Shown: positions 22,990 to 35,880, counted from the stretch's first letter. The stretch: 64,000 nt of DNA from Cycas panzhihuaensis (GCA_023213395.1 CM041465.1:43903741-43967740); one strand, 5' to 3'. Notes: generated from the letters alone by a model not told the origin. Translations and numbers: made by a program.

Positions 22990-23670
22990 TAGATGCCTTA
23001 TTTTACCATAATGTCAACACTTCACCTATTCTTTAGGACCCTCTTATTGAACATTCTATTTAAACAAAATAAAATGTATCTCCTAGATACAAAGGGTTGT
23101 TTACCATTAAATCATAATGCATTTGATGATTCTGTAGTAATGTCTTTAAGTATATGCTCATGCAGCTTCAACAATCCTTCTAACTCATTGAAAATTAACT
23201 TACTAATCTTTCCATTCAGGCTCATATTGGTGATGAAATTCTTGTATGGCATTAGTAAAGATATGGTTATAATAGTGACCAACTCTAAGTCTTCTAAAAA
23301 TTTATCTATACAACTCAATTAGTCTTTGATCATTTTTAACTCTTATAAGTAATCAATCATGGGTCCACTCAGTTTTAAACTGTATAATTGGTTCCTCAAT
23401 GATATAATTTAGGTGCCATCCTTTGCTTTATATAAAGAAATGACCATATTCCAAGCTTCTTTAAGAGTGGTTGTAAGAACCACATTCATGATAAAACTCC
23501 CTCTTATGGAAAGATTGATGAAGCCTAAGGAAATTCTAAGTCCTATTTTTTATTTTCTCTTTTCATTGTCATCTATTGGCATTGTTCATTTTCAATGAAT
23601 TACTAGATGTCATTACTACTTAAGAGAAAAATCATTTGATGTTTCTAAAGGGGAAAATTTTCCATCCATG
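22990..23670 (-). pseudogene. gag of Copia J
   Basis: Minus strand gag relic. It probably begins near 23665 with MDGKFSPLETSNDF. The best open piece (23112-23318) reads LLMPYKNFITNMSLNGKISK then LEGLLKLHEHIL, the Copia gag region matching the L-SLP-Y-NF...LLEHE pattern. A degenerate zinc-knuckle area lies around 22990-23060. Stops and shifts prevent a continuous reading. Confidence 0.68.
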
Positions 23671-25271
23671 TTAACTATGTAGTTACTAAACCTATAATTG
23701 TGTTATGTACCATTATGTTGCCAGAATTAATTCACATATCACCATCAAATTGAGAAGGAAAATACTAGGCTAAGTTTGAAGGAGGAGTAGTAACATGTTA
23801 ATCACAACAAATAAATGCAACATAGTATGGACTCAAAGCAAGCCTAATAGACAAAAAAAGAAACCTTTAGTTTATTTATTATTGATTTACTTTACAGTTA
23901 CCTCATAGGGTATTGCTTAAATTTCATTGGTTTATAAGTAAGTAGCTAGAATTATCATAGTGAATTTATTAATTATCACACATGATACTGATCATTTCAA
24001 TATTATTTTCAAACATTAATTTCATTGGCAATTTGATAAGAAATACATGCATGAGACTTCACTAGAAAGTATGTTGAACCAAGATCTTGTTAGATTTAAC
24101 TAACTGAGAAATTGATGCTTTAACGAAAATCTATAAGAGATTCTATCCACCTTATTGAAAAAGTGAAAATTAAAAAATAAGCTCATTTTGTAAAGAACAA
24201 AGGTTATATGTGACTTAATAAAACTTATGATCACTAGATTAAAGAGCATAGACATGAAATAATATTAAAATAAGCTTAATATTTAAAGGCTTAGGTTAAT
24301 AAAATAACTTAAAATCACTTTTGCATTGTATTTCTCTTCCTCTTACATGTTAGAGAGGCAACAATAATGCTGAAGTCCATGCATATAATGCATTTGAAAT
24401 AATGATTCTAGGGATTGATCTTCAATGGTGAATGGATCTTCATCCTCTTGAGATCATGATACAAAGCTCTACAATATTGGATTTAAGAGAAAGAACTCAA
24501 ATGAATAGCAAATGGGCACACAAAATCAATAGTTGATGGTGAAGAAGAAGACCAAAAACATAGAACAAAAGGTAATTAAATCTTCAGTTCTTTTATCAAA
24601 TCTCAATATTCTTTATATCTATAAAGTGTTGAAGTGTTTTTATAGGGGTTCCTATCTTCATTATAAATAATATAATCACATAAGGGTGATGGCCAACTTT
24701 AATGCTGATTTTCTTGATGCTAGTCTTCAAATTTCTTCATTAAAAAAAAAAGAATCTTCAGTTTATAATATGTGGCAAGTATGCAAGGTTTCCCATAAAT
24801 TTCTATGATTTATTTATTTATTTTTTAAATATCTTTCTTTGATAAGAATTGTATTAAGATTTTTATTATAGAGAATCATTAAAAAACTTTATGAAAATAC
24901 TATTGCAAGATAATTTTTTCTATGGATTTGTAAAAGACTAATTATTTTGAGTTTATTTTAGTAAATTTTATGTATTCATTTAAAAAAAAGAATTATACAC
25001 TAGTTTATATTTGAACGTACAAGTAGATTTGATGCTAAATACCTATTTACTACAAAATAAATCTTTAAATTTATAAACCCTAAGTAGAAAAATAAAATAC
25101 TGGTAATGATTTCCTTACAAATTTAAATCCATTGAGTTATCATAAAAGAACTTCATATTTATCACAAGGTTTACCACTACTTGCTTTAGTTGAATTTAGT
25201 TCACTGGACATACTTTCTTCTCTCATATGTACTTTTTTGATGGTGCAACAACCCCCCTCCAATCTTCCATG
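23671..25271 (-). other. Leader of Copia J, or unassigned sequence
   Basis: 1.6 kb of AT-rich sequence between the PBS and gag with no recognisable gene on either strand. Copia leaders are usually shorter, so part may be a nested insertion without visible ends. Confidence 0.45.
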
Positions 25272-25283
25272 GCTCTGATACCA
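25272..25283 (-). other. Primer-binding site of Copia J
   Basis: gctctgatacca on the plus strand, the exact complement of TGGTATCAGAGC, directly followed by tgctgg, a plausible LTR terminus. Confidence 0.8.
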
Positions 25284-28200
25284 TGCTGGATTAGAGAAAA
25301 AATGCACAAAAAAAAAAGGTAGGTGAGTTCTTAGGTAGAATTATTCTACCCTTTAAAAGTCTTACATAATATTATCACTGTCTCAAAGATATGCACATTG
25401 TCATTACAATAAATATACATGAGGTATAACGAGCCAATGAGTAGTTGGTTGTACATGTGGTTCTCACATGAGTGGTGACCCCCCAACCAACTTACCAATA
25501 GAAAACATTAATGTAAACAATAAATTAATAATGTTCTAATAAAAACTAACCTTATTTAATAAAGAGAAAACTATCTTGGATATTTATATTCTTACCATCT
25601 TACATGTACAAGTACTCATAGCTACATAAGATTACATCTTAAGTTAATATCTTTTAAGGCTAGAGGGATATCATGTTAGTGACATATCTACTTGACTATT
25701 CCTTTCATCTAAGTGCCTATTAGGTATGTGTAATGAACTCCCTTTATAACATCTAATCTCCTATACTTAAATTAGTATTAAGCCTAACCACCCCAAACAT
25801 GCATAAAACATGATTACTACATGCTTCTAAGGATAAAACATCTAAAGGAGGATACCTTATAATAAACTTAAATGGAAGTTGGTAGTACAGTTCTAGTCTC
25901 CTTAATAAGTGTCAATAGATTAATAAATTAGTCAAGTGTGATTGACATTATCTAATATTAATAAAAGTTAAATAATAAATATCATAGACAAACTTATTCA
26001 TTTAGAGATCACTCCATTTGTCTAAAGAGTATAAATATGGAATAAATTCTTTGTATTAATTAATGGAAATATTATTCATTTTCCCTTGAACAATTAGCTT
26101 AGTTAATTTAGACATTTAGCATGGTATTGTCTCTAATTGTTTTCAAAGTTAGTTAGTTGTGGTCATTTTAAAAAAGTAAGAAGGTATCATGAAATGTAAC
26201 ATAGATATTAAATTTATGTTAACAGTAATATGCTTTTCATTTATGTGTGTAATTTCTACAAAATACAATGGTTTATAAAATCTATAAATAAATATTATTA
26301 AAATTATTAGAATTTAATCATTGTGAAAGATATTATCTCATAACATATATAATAAGAACATGCATCATGTATGCATATAAAATATATAAGATGTCTTAAT
26401 AAGTTAGATCATTTTATATATCCATAGATATAGGAATTATAATATTAATGTTAAGTATATCAAGTAGATGGTTTGTATACATACGAGCAAAGAAGTCTAT
26501 GATAATATTAATCATGGGATTGTGATCTTTAAAAAGCTTGAAAATTATAATTTTACTATTTATATATTTAATGAATATAACTTGCAAGAGGGTTTTGTTG
26601 TGAAATCATTTCACTATAAGACATTGTTTGGTATTATATGTGTAAACGATAAGTTCTTTTCATTATTTAAATTAAATGAATTATTCACATATTAGCATAT
26701 AAAAGACATAAAAAAAATTTAATACACTAATATTTTTAATAATGAACATTATTTTAAACTTTACTTGTAGATGTATTATAAAAGAGCATTTAAAATTTAT
26801 ATCATGTAAAGCTAGATAATTGATTTTTATTTTACACTATTTAATACATATTTTGTATATGGAAAAGTCCAAGATGATTAAAGACTTATCATTTGCGTTT
26901 GTATTGATGTTCTGTAATGTGCATTCCAAGTGTCTAAGGTAATCCATTAATACATGATTATAATGATTCCAATATTATGGGACATTACATTAACTATAAA
27001 GGGTATTCATAGGATAATTATTCTAACAAGTTCTAAAAACTATTATATTATTGTAATAAATATTTAATGCATATAACTCATAATGAGTTTTTTATATGAG
27101 GTTGCTTTTCTTAAATACTTTATTGAGTATTATGTGGTTTAATGACAATATCACACTTTCTAATTCTATCTATTATTTCCTCCCTCTCTAAAAAATATAC
27201 ACACCCACAAAAAATCATGTTGTAAGATGTTAAGCCTTTGCTATAATAAATTTTGAAGCTTATGACCTAGATTTACATAATCTTTATATTAAAAAATAAT
27301 GTTATACTTAAGTTTAAGAGTAAGTTTGCAAGTTGCAATATTTTACTATATAAAAATTAGTTACACTTGACATGTATTATCAACTTTGCTTAGGTTTGTT
27401 TACTTCATGACCTACATAATTTCTTTTCTTTTGTGTTTTCTAATCCAATTGTTTTGAAAGAAATTTCAAGCACTTATGTCAGATAAATTTATATCCATTT
27501 TGAATTGTGACATATTTAGCAATTAAAGTTACAAAGGAATAATTATGGATAATGAATTACTTTTTCCACCAATATTGTTTATTGAAGTAATAATCATGGA
27601 ACTTCACTTGTCAGGGACTAACACTTTATTGCTTATTAATGCTTATATTTTCCCATTTCAAAGAAGGATATATATATCTCGCTTTAAATTGCTTTAACAC
27701 TTTTGAGGGATGTCTATAAATATCTACACATCCTTAGAAGTCATACTTTGTGTATATTTTAGTTTTGCTCTATTTATCTATCTATCTATATTTTTATTTA
27801 TCTCTACATACACATACACATAAGTTATAGATTTCATTGTATATATAATTAAGTCCTATAAAATCACCAAAAGTTTATTTTTGTAATTTTTTAAGTATTT
27901 ATGCATACATTTTTATGGGTAGGAATACTCTCATAGTTTTATTTTCAAATTTTTATATATTTTTTGAACTCTTATATATGCTAGCTTTTATCACCCACTC
28001 TTTGTACATTTCAATTACTATTTGAATTAGGTTGGGAAAAAGGTTTTTTAGAAAAATTACATTACAAGGATCAAAATATCATGGAAACTAACCATATAAT
28101 TAATAAAAAAATATATTATATACTTGTTTCAATACTTTAATATTTAGGTTTTAATCATTTAATAAATGCTGCATGTTATTTTTTAACATTGTTTAAGATT

Positions 28201-28365
28201 TCTTTTTTTGGTTAGTAATTGATTAAAAAATCCACTTAAATGGGCTTGAATTCTTATAAAAGTCTACATGAAACTATAGAATTATATTCAAGAATTAGTT
28301 ATTCCCTTTTTATATTTTAATCACTTGATGAGTCCTATCAACCATTTTAAACATTCCATGGGCTT

Positions 28366-28575
28366 CTGTTGTGCCCTAGCCAAACTAATCTTTAACTTAG
28401 CTATTTTTTCTCATAAATCGTCTAATTCTAAATTTCCTTATGCCTTTTGGATGATACATTAGCTCTTCTCGGCCCTTAATTCCAAAATTTCATCTCTTGA
28501 TGTTCATAACATGTTGTACTTGGAAGCTCCTTCCTCACTATTGATTTATACCTTGAACTTTAACGCCAAGGTTCT
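28366..28575 (-). pseudogene. Possible coiled-coil protein relic
   Basis: In one minus-strand frame the text reads INSEEGASKYNML, then TSRDEILELRAEKS, then EKIAKLKISLARAQQKP with a heptad-like spacing of L, I and charged residues. Five or more stops split it. It may be a scrap of a gag-like or transposon-associated protein; I cannot name the family. Treat it as weak evidence of former coding only. Confidence 0.25.
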
Positions 28576-29051
28576 ATCCTAGGCAAAATCCTCAATTATA
28601 TATCGACATAATTTACAATGCAACTTATATAGTATCCCATTGAGAAAATAATTATGTATTAGATAATTAGGGACTTAGGTTCCCTTTGTCATATTCTCTA
28701 TTGTGATGGTCATCTAGCTCTTGTAGTCTAACACTAATTCTCCTAATCTTTGTCTAATATCTTTGTTGTCTTAAATAACAACCCGATTAATGTGCAACTT
28801 TTGAAATATTTCTTCAGACTTTAGCATAATATCTACTAAGGATAGTTTATGAACACCTAGATTTTTGTGCTATAGAAGTGGTACTACTTTCAGTACATAC
28901 AAAAATTGACACTTGACGTCACCTTCAATTTTAATACCCCTGATGGATATATTATTCTTGTAGAGGATTATATGCTCTAATGAATCTATTATACCCTGTA
29001 ATATAAAGTGATTAGGGCATTAATGTTGTGGTAAATCATAGGTGGTGTTGG

Positions 29052-29074
29052 GTTCACTACCTTTGGTAGTGAAC
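29052..29074. repeat. Perfect 10-bp hairpin
   Basis: gttcactacc-ttt-ggtagtgaac: a 10-bp perfect stem with a 3-nt loop just left of the presumed LTR of Copia L. No T-run typical of a bacterial terminator follows, and a plant setting makes that reading irrelevant. Confidence 0.6.
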
Positions 29075-29128
29075 TATATTCTAATCCTAGCGTTGGTTCT
29101 TTATATGCTTTAAATAAGGAGGTACTTC

Positions 29129-29759
29129 TATTAAAATAACGTGCTTTTCATATTATTTTATAAAGTGTAATGTTATAAGCTCAAGAAGTTAGAGGGTTTT
29201 AAAACCATATTTCAACTCATTTTTTTCTCTATTTGTGATAATTTTTTCTTCCATTTGGGGCTGCAGTTACATAGATCATGCTCAAGAACCCAAAAATTAA
29301 CTATTTATTTGCTAAATTTTGTCTTCATTTGCATTCAGTGAGCAAATTGATGTCCACATCTATGCATGTGAAATTTTGATGATTACATATTTTGGAATTC
29401 GTACTCAGTTGATTTATTTAATTTCTTTAGTAATTTGTAAAGTTCTAAACTACAATATAGTGAAATTAAATTTCTTTTTTGTAATATTTGGGGTCCACAT
29501 TTTAGTTTTTTGGCCCACAGTCACATTATGTAATGAACTTTAATGCCCAAAAGGTACTAATTGTTATAACTTCTTCATTAAACCTTCATTTTAAAAATTC
29601 AAACTGCTATAATCATATTTTAAGCTATACTTTCATAGTTTCAGCTTATATTTGTAAGCAAGCTGTGTGGACTATGAATATTCTTATAAACTCATGCTTT
29701 TGGTCATAATTTTATTACAATTTTTATTATTATGTTGAGTGTAAACATAGTAGGTTACA
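29129..29759 (+). repeat. Presumed 5' LTR of Copia L
   Basis: The first 55 bp match the start of the 3' LTR (ttaaaataac..., then ataaagtgtaatgtta against ataaagtgcaatgtta). The middle does not align well. It ends in ttaca before a PBS-like site. Confidence 0.4.
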
Positions 29760-29771
29760 TTATATCAGAGT
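29760..29771 (+). other. Eroded primer-binding site of Copia L
   Basis: ttatatcagagt, three bases away from TGGTATCAGAGC. Confidence 0.4.
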
Positions 29772-29889
29772 CACAAAAACTAAATGGCAAAATTATATAA
29801 TATTAAAGTTTAAAATATCCAATATCTTAGCTCTAAAAAGATTAATAAAAATAGTTGAAGGTAAGGAACGTAAACCAATTCAGACAACC

Positions 29890-30560
29890 TGTTAAGTTAT
29901 AATGACTGCTAGAACATTTATTAGAGTAACTTTTGCAACTTCAGCAGTAACAACCAAAGATGTGGAATATTGGGAGGACAAAGATCGAGAAGCACTCATG
30001 ATTATTAGACACACCAACAAGGCAAAATAACAATAGTAGATGCATGGAAAATAATGAAAGATTTGTATGAAATAAGGAATAAAACTAGAGTTTTATACCT
30101 TAGAAATTAATTATATGTTTATAAAATGATAATTAATGACTCTATCTCCATCCATTTATAAAGACTTAAGGAGATAAGAGATTAACTAATTTCCATTGGT
30201 GAGAAAGTTAAGAAGAGAGAACTTGTGAGCATAACTTTGAATACCCTCCCCGAAGGCTATCAAAATTTTGTTACCAACCTATGCCTGATGGAGAGATCAC
30301 AACCTTTAATATTTAAAGAGTTAGCTAGACTTATCTTTTATAAAGAATAATGCATAGGTGGACATATTGGTAGTAGTGGTGGAATGGTATTAACCTCTTA
30401 ATTTAAGAAGAAATTACAGTTAAATGCTCTTAAACAAGCTCAAACACTATCTCTTAGTGTAAGTGAATGCAAAGAGAAGAAGGATATCATGTGTATCTAC
30501 TACAAAAAGACTAGTCACTTTGAGAAGAATAATTGGAAGAAAAAAGGCAAATAAAAAGAA
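29890..30560 (+). pseudogene. gag of Copia L
   Basis: Starts near 29900 with the ARTFIRVTFATSAVT frame and passes KDREALMII. The LTLSPSIYKDLRR-like segment near 30140 and the LPEGYQNF-VTNL pattern near 30250 (another frame) mark the Copia gag core. A zinc-knuckle relic CIYYKKTSHFEKNNW lies near 30492-30537; only the first Cys and the His remain of the CCHC set. Stops and shifts abound. Confidence 0.6.
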
Positions 30561-30639
30561 GAAGAGTTTGGTAACACCATTTATCTATTTGTCGATGACG
30601 AAAGAAGTCTTTGTGTTTAGTGCTATTTTTAGAACTTTA

Positions 30640-31720
30640 GGCACCTGGTACATTGATTGAAGAGCTTTAAACCCTATCATCTTTCATAAGGAATGGTTTA
30701 AAGAACTCAAAGGGAGAAATGGTTCAATCATAATTCTTAATGATGACAAGCAACATAAAGCAAAAGTCAAAGGTATAATTATTCTCAGGTAATCTAGTAA
30801 TAAGATTAATATCATTGATGTGTTATATGTATCATCTCTTAAACATAACTTACTTTTTGTAAGTCATATACCTAAGCTAAATTTAAAAATAAAGTTTGAT
30901 ATTATTAAGTATGTCATCAAAGATGGCAATTTTGTAATTGCTCAAGGAGTCTAAGAGAATGGCTTATATAAATTCTCTTGCTCATTTAAACATAGTTTTA
31001 TTACAACTTTATTTGATATAATATGGCATGATTATTTCAATCATTTGAGCTACCATAGCCTTTATTTATTGAATAAGCTAAAGATGGTACATGATCTTCC
31101 TTTAGTGCAAGAAAGCAATCAAATCTACATTGCTTGTGTATTAGGAAAACATCATAGGAAAAAAATTATCAAATCTAGTTGGTGAGCAAAAGATAAATTG
31201 GAATTGGTATGCTTAATCTATGTGGACTAATCATGCTAGTTTCATTTGGAGAAGCGAGATACTTCATGATCTTCATTGATGACTTGACTAGGAAGCCATG
31301 GATTTATGCTACAAAAAATAAGTCAGAAGCAATTATAAAGTATAAGAAAATCAAAGTTGAGGTGGAAAGCTTCTATGAAAAGAAAATTAAAATTTTGAGA
31401 AGTAATAGTAGAGGTGAATATTTGTCTTATGAATTCATTACTTTCTATAAGAACCATGGTATCAAACGACAATTGACAACATCTTATTCATTACAATAGA
31501 ATGGTATAGTTGAATGGAAGAATCACATTATTACTAAAATGGCGAGATATATATTTAAGGCAAAAAATGTCCCTAATGGCTTATGGGTTGAAGTAATGAA
31601 CATAACAATGTGTATTTTAAATAGAAGTCCTACAATAGCCATTCAAAACATAACTCTAAAAAGGCTTAGATAAGGAGAAAATCTATTGTTTGTAATCTTT
31701 GTATCTTTGGTTGTATTGTT
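30640..31720 (+). pseudogene. Protease and integrase of Copia L
   Basis: A protease trace at about 30645 reads WYID followed by a stop where SGAS is expected, then FHKEWFKEL. The tail INIIDVLYVSSLKHNLLFVS is at 30805-30865. Pre-integrase HDYFNHLSYHSLYLLNKLKM follows near 31030. The integrase core shows YFMIFIDDLTRKPWIYATKN (31258-31320), ILRSNSRGEY (D to N at the second catalytic acid, about 31395) and NGIVEWKN near 31502, which keeps E. The open piece 31209-31499 is the longest. The relic is non-functional. Confidence 0.75.
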
Positions 31721-32099
31721 TGTGTACACATACTTGATGAAAAGTGATAGAAACTTGATAATAAAAGTCACAGGTGCATCCTTGTAGGGTATAACAAGTT
31801 ATCAAAAGCCTATAGACTTTGGAATCCCTAAAAAAAGAAGATTATAATTAGTAAGGGTTTCTCTTTTCTAAGTAAGGTGAGGATATAATTCCTATTGTAA
31901 ATGTTGGCGTTGAAAGCACAAAGGTGAAGAGTGAAACTAGTGTGAAGAAAGAAAAGAGTGTGGAATTACCTGTAGATATTCCATCTTCTTCTTCTTCTAA
32001 GCTACCTAAATGATATATTCAAACCATAAAAGATTATAAGATTAGTCATATTAACACTTGTTTAAGTGTGTAGATATGCAACTAGGCAAATTTTACCTT

Positions 32100-33640
32100 G
32101 ATGTCTAATATATTAAGCACAAATGAACTTGAATTTTTTATTGAAGCCAAAGATACACCTCATTGGTAATTGACTATATAGGAGGAGTACAACTCCATGT
32201 TAAAGAATGATACTTGGGATCTTATTGAGCTTTCATCTAGGAAAAAGGTAATTGTTTGTAAATGGGTATATGAGATGAAGTATTGATCAAATTGTGACAT
32301 CGACTTATATAAGACCCAACTTATAGCTAAAGGTTATGCTCAAACTCAAGGTGTAGGTTTCGAGGAGACCTTTGCACCTATGGTGAAAATGACCACTATC
32401 TAAATGTTGACTACCCTTGCATCTCAATTTAGTTGGGAACTCCATCACATAGATGTCAAGAGTGCATTTCTTTATAGCATTCTTCATGAAAATATTTATA
32501 TACAACAACGTGAAGGCTTTATACAGATTGGTTAGGAGTAACTTATATATAGGCTAAAAAAAGCCTTATATAGGCTTAACCGGGCATTGGGGGCATGGTA
32601 TGTATGTATTGATGAATACTTCATCACTTCAGGGTACATTATTATGGATAAGATCATAACTTATGCATTAAATATGAGAATGATAAAATACTTATTATTG
32701 TTCTCTATGTTGATAATTTGGTTTTCACCAACAACAATACTTCTCAAATAGAATCCATTAAAAAGGACCTTTTCAAAGTCATTGAGATGTCTGATCTTTG
32801 TATTCTACATTTTTATCTTGGCTTGGAGTTTTAGTAGAATGATGACAATATATTTGTTTCATAGTTCATGTATGCATATAGTTTGTTAAAATGTTTCCAT
32901 GTAGAGTACTATAAGCCAATAACTATACTTATGGAAGCTGACCTAAAGGTGTCTAAAGAGGTAGATACTAGGACTGTTGATGGGACATTGTACAAGGAAT
33001 TAATGGGAAACCTCATTTATCTCACTAATATTAGGCTTAAAATTTGTTATGCTATTAGCATTGTAGCTCATTTTATGAGTGCTCCACCTATCTTTTATTG
33101 GAAGGTAATAAAGTACATATTGAGGTATGCCAAGGGCATTATTGGGCTTGGAATTTTATTTTCAAGAGTTAATAAGTTCAAGGTGCATGGATATACTTAC
33201 TCAGATTGGGTTAGAGATGTTGACGATCAAAGATCAACGATAGGATTTCTATTCACATCCAATTTTGGTTTGATTTCCTAATGCAGTAAGAAGCATACCA
33301 CTATCTCATTATCTTTTATAGAATTGGAGTATAAATATGCAACCATAACTATATATGAGGCTATTTGGTTAAGGAGGTTACTTGCATATTTTGAGGTTTT
33401 TTAGGATGAGCCTATATGACTATTTTGTGATAATCAAAGTGTAATCCAATTGTCAAAGAATCTAGTCTTTCACACTAGGGTAAAGCATGTGGAAGTATAT
33501 TATTATTTCATTTGAGAACAAGTGTAGAGCAACACAATTGAATTGCTTTACTATCTAAGAGAGGATTAGCTTGCAAATATTCTCACTAAAGTTTCGAGTT
33601 GTGAGAAATTTGAAACACTCAAGAGGCTCTTATTTATAAG
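32100..33640 (+). pseudogene. Reverse transcriptase and RNase H of Copia L
   Basis: RT begins near 32185 (EYNSMLKNDTWDLIELS). It continues through CKWVYEMK, QLIAKGYAQTQGVGFEETFA (32320-32378) and HHIDVKSAFLYSILHENIYI (32445-32505). The polymerase motif reads YVDN (32706-32717) with the second Asp lost. RNase H is largely open at 32868-33281 (GTLYKELMGNLIYLT, HGYTYSDWVRDVDDQRSTIG) and ends near 33600 with QLANILTKVS. It is followed by a short polypurine tract, tgaggggg (33661-33668). Confidence 0.8.
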
Positions 33641-33668
33641 AGATAATGAATTACACATTATGAGGGGG

Positions 33669-33990
33669 TGTTAAAGTAATATATATTTCATTATTATTTC
33701 ATAAAGTGCAATGTTAATAATGAGTACTTTATGATAATGACTTAACTAATGAGAGGATTAATTGCTCTTATGTAACTTCTTTAACTCCTTGATTCTCTCC
33801 TTAAATTATGGAGTAAATTATTATCTCATGAATGTTTTTTAAACCAAGAATTTAAAGGTGATTACATTAGAGTTTTTGGAGTAGATATGAGTATGTGTTG
33901 TAGGTGAATTAATACAAGTAATTCTTCATTGATTCTACTTTTGTATTTTTACATTCTCTCTTATTCTATTTTGAGTTTCAATGTAGTCCC
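33669..33990 (+). repeat. 3' LTR of Copia L (right end approximate)
   Basis: TGTTAAAGTAATAT directly after the purine tract. The right end near 33990 is set only by weak similarity to the sequence before the PBS at 29760. Confidence 0.5.
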
Positions 33991-34918
33991 ATTTCCTATT
34001 TATCTGACAACTTCATGGCACTTTTACAAAAATTGGCATATCAAACCTTAGAACTTATATTGCTGATAAAGTCAATATTATGAAGGAATTGACCTCTTCC
34101 TTTAGGGGGTTGTTGAATAAATCCCTAGTGAAACCATTTTCCTAGTTTGCCTTAGGACCTTCCTCTATCTTATCTTTATTATTGCCCAAGCTCTCGAAAC
34201 TTGCCATTTCTCCCTAGTCAAGGTTTCTTTCTTCCTTTGTTAGTACCTCATTAGAATGAGCCTTTTTCTAGGGCATCTTCTAGTGTCAATTTCACTACTG
34301 ATTATTATAGATATCTTCTTCCCATCATCTTTTGACTTACTAACTAACCTATCCTATCTTCATTTAACAATGGTATGATCCTCTTTAGCCTACAAAGTTT
34401 TCATTCCCTAGTCCATCGTATCATCCTCTCTTGGCTTAACATGATATTCCTATTATTTAAATGGATTTTAAGGGGCATTAGAAGGTTCCCTTAGTTGCTT
34501 GGAATTTAGCTAGAGTATGCCATGTCAATAGCAAATAAGGTCCTTTGTATTTTAGGCATCAAGTTCCTTATGCAAGACTCAAGTTTTCTTTATTAACTAT
34601 AAAGTCAAATAATGAAACCAATGTTGACTATGGACTAGTGTATCAGTTATCTCAAGGTTTGCCTGTGTACTTTATTGCCATATGTTAGTCTTTGATTTGA
34701 CATTGATTGACTCCTTAGGGATTTGATTAGCATCTTTAATGTCTCATTGCTATAAGTTTGGCTTTGTACACATATGAGGATATAAAAGTCCTTAAGTAAC
34801 AAACTCATATATACATAATATTACACATCATATTCCGGATAATGTAATATTGCATTAAATGATGATTAGATATATGCTTAGTTAACTTTTTGCTTGGGTA
34901 TACACTAAATGAATAAGG

Positions 34919-34943
34919 TTTCACACCAAATTAGGGTGTGAAA
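34919..34943. repeat. 9-bp hairpin
   Basis: tttcacacc-aaattag-ggtgtgaaa: a perfect 9-bp stem with a 7-nt loop in otherwise unassigned sequence. Confidence 0.6.
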
Positions 34944-35369
34944 TGCCTTATTTATACCCTAAAATAGGTGCCATGATATAAAAAAAATATGGAATTTGAT
35001 TTATGACCTCTGATTGTTCATAACAAGTGATTCATTTATATAATACAACTTTCACTAATCATGGCACTTCAAATTTTGTGTATTAATATGGTCCTAGTGC
35101 ATAATTTCCACTATAGTAGTATATTTATTATACTAATCATTTATGAACTATAGCAACCATTCTAACTATTCTAACCATTCATGACTAACGCAACCATTTT
35201 TGCATGTAATAATTAATTTTGTTGACCATTCTAATGCCCCCCCAAAAATATACTTTTATGTTGTTGTCATTTGTATTCCCCAAAGATTATTACTTTATCT
35301 TCTCTATCATTCCAACCCACATAAACCATCCCTTATTCCTTTGCTAGCCATTTCAATTATTCCAATGGC

Positions 35370-35551
35370 AAGTTTTATTATATATAAGGGCCTCTACTTG
35401 TCTATACTAGATGACAAGGTAATCTTATTTGTTATAAACCTTTTATTTGTTATAAGATCTTATTATTTCATGTTAGTGTTAATTGTTATTAATTTTCCTA
35501 GTAGCATAAGATCACTTCAACTTGTATCAAAGTAATATTTTGCCATTTAAA
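35370..35551 (+). repeat. Gypsy-LTR-like repeat shared with element O
   Basis: aagggcctctacttgtctatactagatgacaagg-type text matches 45265-45410 over roughly 150 bp, including atattttatttgttat and gttaattttcc blocks. The match sits upstream of the Gypsy gag of O, so this is probably a piece of the same LTR family into which B inserted. Confidence 0.5.
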
Positions 35552-35556
35552 CTATC

Positions 35557-35868
35557 TACTAGAATATATTACCATACTGACTAATGTTAATGTGTGGAAT
35601 ATTCTTAATGTAATATTGGATGAGCTGACAGATGTAATCACATAATGTAATATTATCAAGGTACTTTAGATCTGTAAATAAAGATCAAAGTCCATCTATG
35701 TAATATATGCTAGATTTATCAAAAATATGAAATAATATCATTTTGGTGGGTTTTCACTTGAGAGGATTTCCCACCTCAAATCTGATATCTTATATGTATT
35801 TGTTTTGTTTAGATTTGCTTTGTATGAAAGATTTTGTCAACTTGCTTACATATAAGTGTTTTTTAACA
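35557..35868 (+). repeat. 5' LTR of B
   Basis: 312 bp. The original TGTTGG start has mutated to tactag; it ends in ttaaca. It shares gatctgtaaataaagatcaaa and the gtgggttttcac block with the LTR of D (minus strand). Confidence 0.85.
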
Positions 35869-35880
35869 TGGTATTAGAGC
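35869..35880 (+). other. Primer-binding site of B
   Basis: tggtattagagc directly next to the LTR, one C-to-T change from the consensus TGGTATCAGAGC. Confidence 0.8.

Larger units (their letters stand above)
22243..25283 (-). mobile_element. Copia LTR retrotransposon J, 5' half, minus strand
   Basis: On the minus strand, from right to left: PBS (25272-25283), a 1.6-kb leader, gag, zinc region, protease and pre-integrase, then an abrupt end at 22243 against the LTR of Copia I. Integrase core, RT and RNase H are absent. The 5' LTR begins at 25284 and runs right. J and I therefore face each other as two truncated elements. Confidence 0.7.
25284..29128. other. 5' LTR of J (right end unresolved), then 3 kb with no recognisable gene
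   Basis: The LTR of J begins at 25284 (TGCTGG). With no partner copy I cannot fix its other end; candidates lie within the next 0.5-0.9 kb. From about 26 kb on the sequence is very AT-rich. The open frames at 26468-26695 and elsewhere are short and without family features. The minus strand near 28366-28575 has a weak coiled-coil-like relic, listed separately. Confidence 0.45.
29129..34000 (+). mobile_element. Copia LTR retrotransposon L
   Basis: Plus-strand Copia relic with gag, protease, integrase, RT, RNase H and polypurine tract in order. The 3' LTR starts at 33669. The first ~55 bp of it match 29129-29183, which marks the 5' LTR start, and an eroded PBS sits at 29760-29771. The 5' LTR would then be 631 bp while the 3' LTR seems nearer 330 bp, so the 5' LTR may hold an insertion or the right end may be misplaced. 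The limits at 29129 and about 34000 are approximate. Confidence 0.6.
33991..35551. other. Unassigned sequence left of element B
   Basis: About 1.4 kb with stop-ridden frames that I cannot assign, then a Gypsy-LTR-like stretch (35370-35551). The 111-codon open frame at 35200-35535 is hydrophobic and T-rich and has no family features. Confidence 0.4.

Noticed and set aside
25284-26100. Complete 5' LTR of J
   Set aside because: The start is clear from the PBS, but with no partner copy the other end cannot be placed.
27770-27825. Microsatellite of tatc units
   Set aside because: Only a few imperfect units, ordinary for AT-rich plant DNA.
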